From the NCBI RefSeq assembly GCF_000189635.1, contig NW_002476351.1, positions 62,001-126,000 of the forward strand: 64,000 bases of DNA, in the 5' to 3' direction. The notes under the pieces were generated by a model. That model saw only the letters and a program-made list of their open reading frames with translations, was not told the DNA's origin and ran no database searches. Below are positions 1 through 12,385 of the stretch, one piece after another; position 1 is the first letter of the stretch, and every line of letters begins with the position of its first letter. Origin of the DNA: Tetrahymena thermophila SB210 (taxonomy: Eukaryota; Ciliophora; Oligohymenophorea; Hymenostomatida; Tetrahymenidae). Both the position numbers and the translations under genes were made by a program.

Positions 1-898
1 AATTGTATTTAGCTATATATCCACTTTTGTAGACAAGTCTTCCTTGTGCTATTTCTGATGAATAGGCTTCAGATTTTTAGCAAGGTTCTATTAAGGTCTT
101 ATCTCCGATTACTGTTATTTTTGATGGTCTGAGATTTCCTGATTTTCTTAAGAGAATCAAAACTATGTCTTATGAAGAAAGAGCAGCCCCATAAATGACT
201 AGATGATGATTAGCATATTGAGATATCTTAAACTTTCTAAAGTTATGTGCATGAATAATATCACCACTGAAAATGTGTTGATCTGGAATTGTGGGATAAT
301 TAGGAACTGAATAATGGCCAGTGCATACAATTACATAATCTGCTTGTAAAAACCTTCTGTTTAAGTTAAAATCATTCGATTAAACTAATTCAATAACAAA
401 ACGTTTTTTTGGCTCAAAGTTAAGAGATTATTTTTCTTGCTCAGTCAGGTTTTTTGTTAATCTAACAGATTCAACAAAGGTATTAAATGCCATAAATCTT
501 TAGATGTTATTCTTTTTTACATAAGTTTACATATACTCATAGAACTGTTCACTTTTTATGAATTCTTCATATTCTCTGTTATAAGACTAGCCTTTGAAGC
601 ACATATCAACCTTACACCCATTGCATTAAAGATCCTCGTAGAGGGAGCTTTACAGATGACCATAAGAGTTGTAGAAAGCATCTGTGTGAATAGAAGGATG
701 GTTAAACTCGTTTAGATCTTCAAACTTCCATAGTCCACCAAAGCTACTCTTACCATCTACACATAGGACATTATTGTTTTATGATATGTATTTTGTATTA
801 AGGATACCAGCAGGTCCAGCTCCTATAATTAAAACACTACTATAAAATAAATTATAATTATTAATATAATTTATTTCACTCTCTTCAATCATACTCAT
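1..898 (-). CDS. FAD-dependent flavin monooxygenase-like protein (3' end outside window)
   Basis: Read from the minus strand with TAA/TAG as Gln, the frame starts at ATG 898-896 (context AAAATG) and stays open to the window edge, about 299 codons. Near residue 18 is the FAD-binding motif SVLIIGAGPAGIL, followed by a conserved FGGLWKFED segment. Further on come VIVCTGHYSVPNYP and FSGDIIHAHNFRKF; the latter matches the FMO fingerprint FxGxxxHxxx(Y/F). A second Rossmann turn, VIYGAALSSQDI, sits where the NADP-binding GxGxS motif is expected but is degenerate. Family members use NADPH and O2 to oxygenate N- or S-containing substrates. The substrate cannot be told. No intron is needed in the visible part. 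A decayed copy of the first ~40 codons lies upstream. Confidence 0.85.
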
Positions 899-1542
899 TT
901 TATTTAATAATCGAATAAAGATTTTATTTACTTACTTTACTTTCTAAGGAAATTATTCAATTTTTATCAATTATCAAAAAACAGTCGAATTATCGTGCTC
1001 TATTTATAGCTCATAAAATCAGTAATCTTAATTTAATTTTTACTGCTAAATTTAAATTTAATGAAAATCAGTTTTTTTTTTAATTATTTGCATAATTTAC
1101 TTTCTATTCTAAATTAAAAAACAAAGTGTGTGATTTAGTTTTTGATTGCTAAGGAATTTACTCTATAATAAAAAAAATTATGATTAAAAAATTAAAAATT
1201 TTCATTTCTATTTCAAAAGCATTTATTTTTAACAAATAGATTTTTTTAAATTAGATAATAAAAAGTAAAAGCAATCTTGTCCGTCCTTTCTAAATATTAA
1301 AAATAGATAATTTGAAATAAATAAATATTAGGTTTTTTTTTTGATTTAATAAAAATATAAATTAAGAATTTCAAATACATAAAAATGAATCTTAAATACT
1401 ATCAAATTTTAATTGAAAAATACTATTTAAATTATAAATTAAAGTTTAATTTAGGATTCTAAGCGAGTATAGCTTACCTGATCTTAGAAAAAATTCAGGT
1501 TTTTTAAATATCAGTTTTTTTAGATTTTGTTACAAAATATGT

Positions 1543-1680
1543 TCATGATTTGTATTTCGCATTAAAGATACAAGCAGATCCAACTTTAATAATAAAATAA
1601 TTACTCTACAATAAATTATAATTCCTTATTTAATTATATCAGTTTATTTAATGATACAAATGTCATCATTTATACTTAAT
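1543..1680 (-). pseudogene. decayed 5' fragment of the FMO-like gene
   Basis: The plus-strand text from about 1543 (catgatttgtatttcgcatt) parallels that from about 776 (tgatatgtattttgtatt) through the region encoding the FAD motif and on past the start codon. In the copy the GAGPAG codons are degraded, the original ATG is not preserved, and nothing downstream of roughly codon 40 is present. I read it as a truncated segmental duplication, not a functional gene. Confidence 0.7.
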
Positions 1681-1740
1681 AAGAATATAAAGATTTGATT
1701 TACTTAACTTTCTAAAGAATTATCCTATTTTCATCAATTA

Positions 1741-1960
1741 TCAAAAATAGTCTAACCTAAATACTGTTTTGATTGATCAAAAACAGTCTAACCAAAATAC
1801 TCTATTGGTCGTTCAAAAACAGTCTAACCAAAATACTTTATTGATGATTCAAGAACAGTATAACCTAAATACTGTATTGATGATTCAAGAACAGTATAAC
1901 CAAAATACTGTATTGATGATATAAAAACAGTCTAACCAAAATACTTTATTGATGGTTCAT
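1741..1960. repeat. 36-bp minisatellite, six imperfect copies
   Basis: The block AGTCTAACCAAAATACT recurs with an exact 36-bp period: the AGT(C/A)TAAC anchor falls at 1749, 1785, 1821, 1857, 1893 and 1929. Copies differ at a few sites. The parent segment near 975 has a single related unit (acagtcgaattatcg), so the array grew after the segmental duplication. There are no distinct spacers, so it is not a CRISPR array. Confidence 0.9.
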
Positions 1961-2473
1961 TACTCAGTTTACTTAATTTAATTTTTATTGCTGAATTTAA
2001 ATTTAATTAAAATGTATTTTTTTTAGTTATTAGAAGATAACTCTTATATATATATATAGTACTCTTAGGGTACTGCCTTTTTCAAAGCTATACACTAAAT
2101 TTTAGATATTAAGGTAATTAAAAAAATAAATGTGGTAAAAATTTGACTAATTTTTGAACCCTTTAACAATTCTGTTTGACAGTTTTATATAATAAAAAAT
2201 AACCAAAATTATTTTTATTTACATGAAAAAGAAGTTTATTTTATTTTATTTTATTTTAAACTAATAATTTTTTATTTGTATTTATTTATCTAACTTAACT
2301 ATTATAATTAATTAAATTGTAAACTCAAAAGAAATTTTATTTTAACTTAACTAGATTCTAAAATATAAAATAGTATTATAAAACATGATTATAACAAAAG
2401 AGGCAAGATTGACTTGAAACAAAGAAAAAAATGACCAAATTGATAAATTAAGATTAAAGATAATAATTTATTT

Positions 2474-3921
2474 TCATTATTTGTAAACTACCTCTTTTAT
2501 AATTCCAATAGCAACTATCGTATTCATGTCTCTTACTATGAATCTACCGAGAGGAGGGCATTGAGAAAATTTCTCTACAGAAAGAGGTTTAGTAGGTCTA
2601 ACTCTTACAACGGCAGCTTCTCCATTTTTAATGTAATCCGGTTTATTAGATATTTGTTATGCAGTTTTTCTTTCTACTTTTGATAATATGTCTATGAATT
2701 CGCAAGCAACAAAGGCTTAATGAATGCAAAACATAGGTCTATAGCCTCTTTTTATACTTCCTGGATGGTTTATAATTACCATTTCTGCATCAAAAGTTTC
2801 ACATTCTCTAGGTTGATTTTCTCCAGTGTATCCACAAATCGATCCCTTTGTTAAATCATTGAGATTTAAATTTTTAATGCTAAATCCTACATTTTCACCA
2901 CAAAAAGCTTCTTCCACTTACTTATTTTATATTTCAATTTATATGATGTCAAATTTGTTTTCGCTTTTACCTAGAAAAGGAGCAAAGCAGACAGTTCTAT
3001 TAGCTTTTAAAATTCCTTGTTCTACTTTACCAGTTATGACTTATGTGTCTTCTCCAACTAAGAAAGCATATGAAACGGGAAGTCTTAAGTCACCTTCATT
3101 TTATCTAGATACAGGCATCAAGTTATCCAAAGCTTATAAAAACGTAAAGCTGTTGTACCAAGGCATATTAGGACTTTTTTCAAGTAAGTTGTCACCTAAA
3201 AAAGCTGATATTGGAATAAATTTTATATTTTACAAGTTAAAATTTATTTTCTCGAACTGCTACTTAACTTCTTTTTTTATTTCATTAAATCTTTTTTGAC
3301 AAAAACTGTACTTGCTATCATCCATCTTGTTTATACACACAATCATCTATTTTAATTCACATAATTTAAATGATTAATTTATTTTATTAATCAATTGATT
3401 ATACTTGCTTTATTCCAAGGGCGTAGGAGTGCAAAATAAAATCCTTGGTTTAACCATCTTTTCCAAACCCTTTTTCAAATTCATCAGCAGCAGCACTTAT
3501 CATTAAAACTGCCGCATCTGCCAAACAAATACCTGTCATCATATTTTTTGTATATTAAGTATCTCCAGGAGTATCAATAATTGTGATCTAGAATTTATCA
3601 GTTTCAAAATGAAATATCGACGTATCAATAGACTATTTGCGCTATCTTTCTACCTTTTTAGTATCCATTATATATGAGTAATTGATACCATCTTATCCTA
3701 TTAATATTAAAAGCTAATATCATTTACGATGATTTCATATCAAAAAACAATACAATTTTACCTTCTTCTTCACAAGCCTACTTAACCTCTTTTAATTTTT
3801 GATCATTTACTTATCCTAATTGTATAGCTAAATGGCCACACATAGTTGATTTTCCAGATCCTATATTACCTATAACTGCTAATGTAATTCTTTCTTTTTT
3901 TTATAAACCAATCTCTTACAT
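2474..3921 (-). CDS. divergent eEF1A-like translational GTPase
   Basis: Minus strand, ATG at 3921, TGA at 2476-2474. Two short GT...AG introns (3698-3761 and 3347-3404) must be removed; the spliced length is then exactly 442 codons, as in eEF1A. Visible motifs: G1 GNIGSGKST; G3 DTPGDTQYTKNM where eEF1A has DAPGHRDFIKNM; G4 NKMDD; G5 PISAFLGDN. Domains II and III follow (KVEQGILKANRTV; GENVGFSIKN; PPLGRFIVRDM near the C-terminus). Canonical eEF1A carries aminoacyl-tRNA to the ribosome. Here the catalytic G3 His is Asp, the switch-I RGIT is replaced by a KQSI-like segment, and the P-loop Asp is Gly, so this is probably a specialised paralogue and not the housekeeping factor. An eRF3/HBS1-type role is possible, but no N-terminal extension is present. 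Confidence 0.88.
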
Positions 3922-4860
3922 TTCTAACAACAATTAAAAAAAATAATGATAGAAGTTTAATCAAATTGTCAAATTAATTTTTTTAGTAGAAAATTTAAAC
4001 AAAAACTAAAAGATATCAAGAATGAATTCGAATTAGACAAATAATATTTTTATTATTAATCTGATTAAATAATTATATAAAATTATTCTTAAATTTTAAC
4101 TAAATAGTTTTTTTATGATATTATTTTTAACATAATAAATAAATAATTTTAATTAATTTTTATTTAATAATTCTAAGATATTTTTCTGTACATTTTATCT
4201 GATCATTAAAAGAAAAAACTAAAAAGCAAATTTAAAGGATATTACAAAACCATTAAATTACAGATAAATTTAACAATGCTAAGAAAAGGGATTATAATTT
4301 TATCATCAAACTCTTAAAATTCTAAAAAAATTGTAATCAAACATTCTTAATAAGATCATTTTAATAACTCTTTCAAAAACCCTAGTTAAAAAAGAGACAT
4401 TAAAAAAGATTTATTATTAGGATTTGTTCGGATTTAAAATAAAAAGAACAGATTAGAATCTATTTAATATCCTTTGAGAAATACTAAAAATTATTAATAT
4501 GTATGTATGTATGTATGTATGTTTGATTTTCTTAAATTTGATTAAAATAGTTTTTAGTTTTAAATATCTAAAGTTTTAATATTAAAAAAATAAGCATTTT
4601 CATTCAAATAAAAATAATTTTAAATTAAAATTTTAAGATTTAAAAGATAATTTAAAGATATATTTTAACCATGAAAAAAATCCTAATAAATTAAAGCACT
4701 CCTCTGTGAAAATAAGTAAATTAATATTTCTAACAAAATTAATTTTTGTTGCAACAAATAATTTAATTTATTTAGTTTTATTAATATCAAATAGACGTTT
4801 TTAGAAATTTGTAAATAAATAATTACAGAAGATTTATTTGGTTGTATCTTTAAAACAAAT
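3922..4860. other. intergenic, divergent promoters
   Basis: Very A+T-rich spacer between the divergently transcribed eEF1A-like and TTL-like genes. It contains one tetranucleotide microsatellite (entered separately). I see no convincing gene, RNA or conserved signal. Confidence 0.6.
4499..4523. repeat. (GTAT)n microsatellite
   Basis: About six uninterrupted GTAT units in non-coding DNA. A similar short TATG run ends the SINE-like insertion near 14047-14058, but nothing else links the two. Confidence 0.9.
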
Positions 4861-6906
4861 ATGAATATTAAGTGTTATCATTTCTTACCAATTTTACTAA
4901 GCTTTATTTTTGGGATGTGGTATGTGCATTTCAAAAATAAAAACATAGAAATTCCTAATTTAGATCCTATTAAATATGAATTTGATTGGCTTAGACTTTA
5001 CAATTTGATGGAAGAAGATTATTTCAAACAGAATCAAATGAGTTTGAATTTTAGATATTTTTTGCCAAGGACTTACTTTTTTATTCCAAATCATATGAAG
5101 TAGTTCTATTAAGAGCCTTTATACAATGAGGATCTTTTAGATCCTGTTTATGGGTTAAATCAAACTTTTACAGAAAAAAAGATTCAATTTAGTTAAGCAA
5201 TAGGAAGAAATGTTTTAAAAAATTCTAGATTTTCTAGTTTTATGAAAAAATAATTAGATAACAATGGCTATGATATATTAATGTTTTAAAAGTAAGTAGA
5301 TTTGAATAAAAATATATTGTAAAATAATAGATTCTTAAAGGCTTTTTGTATTAACAACAAAATTTACTCCTCAATTGATGATAAAATAATAAATTAATTC
5401 TTTTAAAATGAAGATAGTGCTGTGCTAATAAATAGAATTCTTGAGATTCAAAAGTATTTAAGTAAATTTATAATAATGAAAAATAGGAGGTGCATTAATT
5501 TTAACATGTTCGAAATAGAAATACTATTTACTTAATAAGAAGGCAAATACAAAAGACCTTATGTTGATAATATTTTTAATGTTAAAAAGGTTTAAACAAA
5601 TAATATTGATATTTCTAAATTAGTAGAAATAAATATCAGTAAAAACTACATTCAAAATGATACAAAGTATAAAATATTTAGTTATGATTATGACTTTCGA
5701 TTAAAAAGAATTATCCATTAATGTGTTAGCAACTATAAATATCATTACCAATGGATAAAATAATAAGCAGATCTTCTTTATTTAGAGCCTATTTGTGATC
5801 AAAATAGTAATAAATTAGCTGAGGTAAATAAAATATATAGACGCTCTGATATATTGCTAATGAAAAAGCTTGATAGATTCATTTTAATTTAAAATTTAAC
5901 TATTTACAATTTTTTGATGAATTCAGATATTGTGAATAATAAACTTCATTTTTATTAAATTGCTCATCAGCTAGATTAAGAAAATCGCAAATATGACTTT
6001 TCACTTTCTAAATTTCTCCCAAAGACATATGCATTTAATTTAAGTAGCAATAATTATACCTAATAAGAAGAGGAATTTATGAACTTATTGGAAAGCGAAA
6101 TGTGGATTAGCAAGCCACTAGATCAATTGGGAGGAAAAGGAATTAAAGTTTATTAAAATTCAAGCCAAATTAAGGAGCATATAAAAAAAATAAAACAAGA
6201 GAGTACAAATTAAACAGAAGAAGATCAGTAAGTAATAGTCTAAAGATATATTTAAAATCCACTTTTGGTCAATAAGAAAAAATTTGATATTCGCTCTTAT
6301 GTAATTGTTGTCTCTACTGATCCATACATAGTTTACTTCCTCAATGGCTACGTAAGACTGACAATAAATGATTACAATAAAAATGACACAGATCTTTTAA
6401 CACATTTAGTGAATACAAATATTCAGAAAAAACATCCTTAATTTAATTCAAAAAAAGATGATTCACATTGGGAGCTACATAAATTTGAGTCTGCCTTGAA
6501 ATAATAATATAATATGACAGACGAAGATATTCAAATTAAAATTTATAATCAAATGAAAAAAGCAAGTGCTTACCTTTTTAAAGGATTAGAATAGTATTTT
6601 AATGTATTTACAGCTAATTTCTAAATATTTGGACTGGATTTCATGTTTGATGAAGATTTTAATCAATATTTTATAGAAGTTAATGAAATTCCTTAATTAC
6701 TTGGTTAGACTTCAACACATAGAAATGTATGTCCAGAAATAGTCTCATAATAACTTGATAGTAGTCTTTATGCAAATGGCTAAATATTGAAAGGTGAAGA
6801 AATTGATATGAAAGTTCTCCAAAATAAATGCAAGAATTGTGACTTGCTTATCAACTAAGAACAAATATTCTATGTAAATGAAATTAATGCTAAAAAAAAG
6901 GATTGA
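4861..6906 (+). CDS. tubulin-tyrosine-ligase-like protein with N-terminal membrane anchor
   Basis: A single 681-codon frame from ATG 4861 to TGA 6904-6906 with many in-frame TAA/TAG. The TTL-family ATP-grasp core is in the C-terminal half: FLPKTYAFNL, then WISKPLDQLGGKGIKVY (about residue 414), VQRYIQNPLLVNKKKFDIRSYV (about 460), GLDFMFDED (about 591) and FIEVNEIP (about 606). These carry the Lys, Asp/Arg and Glu/Asn positions that bind ATP and Mg. Family members ligate Tyr, Glu or Gly to tubulin or other proteins. Unusually, residues 5-24 form a hydrophobic segment (ending FIFGMWYVHF) that would act as a signal anchor, so the enzyme may face a membrane compartment. The amino-acid specificity cannot be told from sequence alone. 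Confidence 0.9.
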
Positions 6907-9900
6907 TAGTTCTCTGCTTTTTTTAATTAGCTTTTATTGAACCTATAACACTTAAAGAATTTAAATTCTTGTAGATCCTAAAACTCAAGAGTTTAATTAT
7001 TTAATTTGCTGTGAATGAATTTAATAAATTATTTTATTTTGATTTTTATCTAATAAACCTACCTTGTTTTATGATTTTTAAATTTGAGCATATTATTTTT
7101 TAGATATAAAAACTAGATCACAAGATTTCAAAGCTTAGGAAGTATGGTGTCTAAATAAATTTATTATAAAATAGCTATTTATTGTTTGTTTGTGTTATTT
7201 ATCAAAATATTTTATAAATTGTAGTTTTTATTTCTATTTTACAATAATTGGCATGCTCTTTTAACTTTTTTTTTATAAAAAATCTCACTTTTATGCCCAG
7301 AAAAATGGTTATTTTTATTTAGATAAAATCTAATCAAATTTAAAGTATAATTATTAATTATATTGAAAAAGAAATTTAATAAATTAGCTAAATTTCAAAC
7401 ATTTTTAAAAACTTCAAGTTAACTTTTACAATTTTCTAGTTGCATTTTTAAGTTTCATTTATTTTTCTTGAATTATTAAAATATTTTATTTAAAAATAAT
7501 CTTTTAATTAAAAAAATTTTTATTTAATTTTATTTGTCATGAAAAAAGTATATTATATCTTTATCAATATTAAAAAAGAGTACTTTGGTCAAGAATTTTT
7601 AAAATTGATGACAAGATTAATCAAATGAAAAATAATAATTTAGTATGTTTAATAACAAAGTTAATATAATAATAAAATAAATACAAGATAATTAAATGCA
7701 TGTTTGATCAAAAATTTTTCTTAATGTAACCCTGAAATGTAAGAAAACTAAGAAATAATAATTAGCATTTTGAAATGAAAAATCAGATTAAATTGAATAA
7801 ATAAAATATAATTGAAGACATAAATCAATAGATAGTTGTAGGATAAATAAAATAAAAAGTAAAAATCCAACCTAAATTTTAGTGATAAAATAACTTGTTT
7901 TATAATTTAGATGACAGTAGAGTTAACAGAAAATTAAATTTTTTTGATTTTTAAACACTCATTAAAATGTTTTATTTAAGCAAATTATTTTGCAATTTGT
8001 TAAAAATTAATGAGTAATTATCTCATAAATTATAGTTGAAAGCTTCAAATTATGAAAGCTTTTTAAATATATGATTATTTTAAAATAAAAATTTATTTTA
8101 TATTGTAATTAAATGTAAAATTTAAAAACTATTCATTTTGAAAATATTATTAATTGATTTAGAAATACATAAAAATTTAGCTAATAAAAATTTGAGTCTA
8201 TTTGTTCATAATAAATTATAAATATTTCTCAATAGAATTTTAAGTTTTAATTTATATTTTTTCTGAAACACTTATTTGAATTACATTTAAATTATTTTTA
8301 CAAATAAATCTCTACTTAGACTGCGTTATGAGCAGCTGAGAGTCTTCCCTTAAAATATAAGTTTTTATATCGTTTAGTAATAAATTAAGGTTCATAGTCC
8401 TTGCTAAATGTTGAAAATTTTAATATTATTTTATATTTTTCTACGAGGCTTTATTTTTATGAACTACAAAACTCTATGCAAATGGTTTTATGGTATTATT
8501 ATATACTAAAAAAAAATAGAAGTATTATTTATGCAATTTTGAGTCTGGTCAATAAATGAAACAAATCTTATAAAACTGATTTTACTTTTCAAGTTAGAAA
8601 TATAAACAATCCATTAAAGCTTTTTAAAATGTGGTTATTAACTATGCCAAATAATACCATAATAAAAGCAATAAATTCTAAAGTAAATTACTTAAATTTG
8701 TTTTGTTTTTACAAACTGGCTAAATTAATATTCAAACCATAAATTATTAACAAAAGTAAGAATTGAATTGAAGGATATTTTGAATTTATCAAGAAAAATT
8801 ATTTCAAAATAAACCTTTTTGAATTATTATAATCCTGAAATACTTTTTGCTTTTCCTTTTATAATAAGAATATATTTTATTTCAGAGTAGAAAAATAAAA
8901 ATTCTCATAAATACTTTATTTTTATAAGGATATTTTGTTAAATTTATATGTTCACTTTGAAAAAAACATTTAAATTATTATTTTATATAATCAATGTTAA
9001 ATATTTAAAATTTTAAGTAAAAAATTGATTTATTAATTAAAATAAAACATTTAAATTATTCTCTTTTAAAGATTCTTCGCAATAACTTTTTTTTAAAAGA
9101 TTTAAGACGGCTTTTAGTATGAATAAATAAATAACTTAAATATATAAAAATCCTACTAAGAGTCAAAAATCAAGATTTAATAATTCATTCTCTCTTACAA
9201 CTTAGTGAAATTTACCAAAATAAAAAATAAATCGATCCATTAAATCTAAAAATTTCAATAATAACCACAATTAATATAAGTAAAGAGTAATAATTACCTG
9301 AACAAAAATTATACAGAATAAATTTAATTTAAAATTACTGGCTATAAGCACGCACAATCTTCCATTTTTCGAATACTTTATAACAATAATTTGAGAAAAT
9401 ATTATCCAATATTAAATATTTAAAAAGATTTAAATATAATTAATAATAAAAAAATAATTTTATTCAGTTATTATTTTTTAGTCCAAAATAAAAATGAACA
9501 TCTATTAATTTATTTATTTTTTTCTTTTGATAAATTGAATTAACTAACAAATTTATTGACAAATTCAAGCAATCAATTCATTTAAATCAAAACAAAATTA
9601 AAAATTTATGGAAATTATGAACCATCAAATCAATTTAAATTATTGGTCTATTATTTTAATTTATCTTGTGATAAATAGAAAATATATGTAATAAATACTG
9701 ATCTTATAATTATGGTGATTATTGTTCTAAATACTGATCTTATAATTGTGGTGATTATTGTTCATATTAGATTATTCTTTTAATTTATTTACAACGTGAA
9801 ATTAAAAGAATGTTAATTTTTATTCAAAAATTACCATTTAACAAACAAACTCTTTTTTCAAAAGTGTATATTTTTCTATGATATTATTATAAACCCATAA

Positions 9901-10168
9901 AGATACTTGATAAGTTAGAAAATATTTTAAATAAATAAAAATATTTCTGCAATATTTTAAAGACAGACTAAGCTTTTTTCCATAATTTATTTTGTTTTTT
10001 ACTCAAAAGTGAGTTAAGAAGAAAGTAGAATTTTATAAACGCGGACATATAAACAAACGAAATTAAAATTTCAATGAATAAGATTTAATAAATATTTGAA
10101 ATTGTATAGATTCTTTGCATTAAATTAGTAATTAATTAAATCTAAATAAATTAATAAAATCTCAAATT
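6907..10168. other. gene-poor A+T-rich spacer (3.3 kb)
   Basis: No frame shows family similarity or sustained coding-like composition. Long TGA-free runs occur by chance in such A+T-rich DNA. The only defined structure is a two-copy 36-bp tandem repeat at 9692-9763. A slightly GC-richer patch at 8318-8350 is unassigned. Confidence 0.5.
9692..9763. repeat. two-copy 36-bp tandem duplication
   Basis: TAAATACTGATCTTATAATT begins at 9692 and again at 9728. The 36-bp copies differ at two positions. They lie about 400 bp upstream of the cysteine protease start. Confidence 0.9.
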
Positions 10169-11203
10169 ATGCCTTCAAAAATTTTAACTTTATTTACCTT
10201 ATTTATTCTTGGATTTGCTTGCTGCTAACAAAGTAACTCATCTGGATCTGTTACTGACCTTGTTAACGCTCTTACTACTTACAATTTATGGAAAAAAACA
10301 CATAATGTTAAATATGAAGATTCTTCTATAGAGGCTTATAGAAAAGCTATCTTCCTTGATAACCACAATAAAATTATTGAACATAATTCTGATCCTAGTC
10401 ATTCATACACATTAGGTCACAATCACTTATCTGATATGACTCATGAAGAATTCTCTTTATATTAGCTTAATCCTGCAAGAACTGCTTCAAAATCATCTAA
10501 AGGAGGAAATAACTCTGGAAACTCCAGTGGTTCAAGCAACCCATATGTTGACCCTCCTATTACTACTAAAAATGCTCCACCTATGGATTGGAGAAACGCA
10601 AGCGCTATTACCCCTGTTAAATAACAAGGTAAATGTGGTTCTTGTTGGACATTTGCATCTACTGCCGTTTTAGAATCTTTCAGTTTCATTAAGAATGGAG
10701 CACCTTTAACTAACTTCTCTGAATAACAAATCCTTGATTGTGTTTATGGAAGTGGTTATTATTCTAATGGATGCAATGGTGGTTTTGGTAGTGAAGCATT
10801 AAATTATGCAATTTAAAATGGTATTGCTCCTTTAAGCTAATATCCTTATGTAGGTAAATAACAAGGATGCAAGTATAATTCTACTAGCAATCGTTATTAT
10901 CCTAAATAGGTATCTTATATTATAGCAACTCCTTACAATATGATAAAAGCCTTATGGAAGGCTCCTATCGGAGTAGTAGTAGATGCTACTAAATGGTAAT
11001 TTTATAGATCAGGAGTCTTCAATTCATGTGATAATAACAATGTTAATTTGAATCATGAAGTCTTATTAGTAGGATATGACGCTAATCATAACTGGATCAT
11101 CAAAAATTCTTGGGGTGTTGGTTGGGGCTAATAAGGTTACATAACTCTCGCTGCTGGTGATTCTTGTGGTATAGCAGATCAACCATATGGTTTATCAGCT
11201 TGA
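10169..11203 (+). CDS. papain-like (C1A) cysteine protease, secreted or lysosomal
   Basis: One 345-codon frame from ATG 10169 to TGA 11201-11203. Residues 1-19 (MPSKILTLFTLFILGFACC) form a signal peptide. The pro-region has an ERFNIN-like helix (EAYRKAIFLDNHNKIIEHN) and HNHLSDMTHEEF, typical of the I29 inhibitor propeptide. The mature enzyme begins near APPMDWRN. Catalytic residues are all visible: oxyanion Gln153 and Cys159 in QGKCGSCWTF, His296 in LNHEVLLVGYD and Asn313 in IIKNSWGVGWG. Disulfide-forming Cys in CNGG and DSCGIADQP are kept. A Ser/Gly/Asn-rich linker (about residues 110-125) separates the pro- and mature parts. Expected role: proteolysis in phagolysosomes or outside the cell. 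Everything needed for activity appears intact. Confidence 0.95.
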
Positions 11204-12385
11204 AAATATCTAATAAAATAATTATAAATAATTTATAATAAAGGTATTACACTTTATATGTTACATTAGCTTTAAATTTATTATCATTTCTTTAAAGTTT
11301 AAATAACTAAAAATTAAATTTTTAAATAAATATTAAATTCTTTTTTCTATGTATGTAATCAATAATTAAGAGTGTTTGTTTTTGAAAAATATTTTTTATA
11401 CAATGTAATATAATGAAAGTAAATGACATTATAAGGTTTTTTTTAAAGGGCTGTTTATCTCGTTTTTAAATCTCAATACTACCTAATACTATTATTATTA
11501 AATCGAAATATAAAGAATCGAGCATTTTTCCTGCTTTCAAAGCTAATATGGCGTATGTTTTATTTAAAATTATTAGGTAAGACCATATATCGTATTTAAA
11601 AACCATATATATGGTCGGTCCCTAGTTTATTAATATAATTTGTAAAAAGCAAACAAAAAAAATTAAAATTTATATTTTTAAATTTAAATCTAATATCTTT
11701 TTTTGTTAAATTATGATTGGATTATCTAATAATTTAAAAATTAAATAATTTTAAAAATATTCATATAACACAAAATAAAATTTTAATATGACCTCATGCA
11801 GTATTTAAAATTATTAGGTATGACTATTAAAATTTTGATGATTTTTGGTAAAATCCGAGGGTTGGTTTAAGAGGTATTAATTTATTTATTTAAGTAAATT
11901 TAATTTTAAATTTTTGTATTTTTATAAGATACTTTTTAACTTAAAAGGATATGATATTCATAAGTATAAAAACAATAATAAATTTTATCTATATTTTAGG
12001 TTAAATTATCCTATTTCAAAATATTTTTTAATAAAACATATTATATTCTATCATTTAAATATTTCATATTTATTCATACTTTTTTCACTATTAGTTTATT
12101 ATCATTAGAATTTTATTTCGAAGACTACTAATCTTTTTGATTTAATACACTTGCTTTTTACTTTCAATTATTATTATGATTCATTGACTTAGTTTTCACT
12201 TTTATTATAAATAAGAGTAAATCACTTAAAAAATATTAAATAAAATAAATTTTTTAATTAAAAATAATGTTAGCAGAATAAATAGTATTAAGAAAAATAA
12301 ATCAAATAAATTAAAAGAGCTTTATTGCTTTAAATTCATTTTATAATTTAAAACATCACAAACAAAAAAAGCAAATTCTTTTTAC
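11204..12385. other. intergenic, with short hairpin
   Basis: Spacer between the protease stop and the 3' side of the LRR array. It holds a short inverted repeat at 11581-11616. A minus-strand reading from about 12240 down could supply the last exon of the LRR gene: AAG at a possible acceptor, then some 20 codons ending in TGA. That is only a guess. Confidence 0.45.
11581..11616. repeat. 10-bp inverted repeat (hairpin)
   Basis: GACCATATAT at 11581-11590 is perfectly complementary to ATATATGGTC at 11607-11616 with a 16-nt loop, followed by a GC-rich ggtccc. Nearby 'aaattattaggta' occurs at about 11566 and again near 11809, suggesting an old element remnant. Function unknown. Confidence 0.6.

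Larger units (their letters stand above)
899..2473. other. intergenic, duplicated 5' region and minisatellite
   Basis: No intact gene is seen between the FMO-like start and the eEF1A-like stop. About 1543-2030 is an imperfect second copy of about 781-1080, that is the start of the FMO-like gene plus its upstream flank. It holds a gene remnant and a minisatellite, entered separately. A short TA repeat lies near 2050. Any FMO-like promoter would be just above 898. Confidence 0.7.

Noticed and set aside
1741-1960. CRISPR array
   Set aside because: The 36-bp units are directly adjacent without unique spacers and the host is a eukaryote; it is a minisatellite.
8318-8350. Possible small RNA (atgag...ctgag resembling C/D boxes)
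   Set aside because: The boxes are only a few bases apart, and there is no terminal stem or guide of proper length.
10443-10689. Short frames on both strands over the cysteine protease
   Set aside because: They are shadows of the protease reading frame, which has all catalytic residues.
11914-12108. Plus-strand 64-residue frame rich in Tyr/Phe/Ile
   Set aside because: Composition matches random A+T-rich DNA; no motif or neighbour support.
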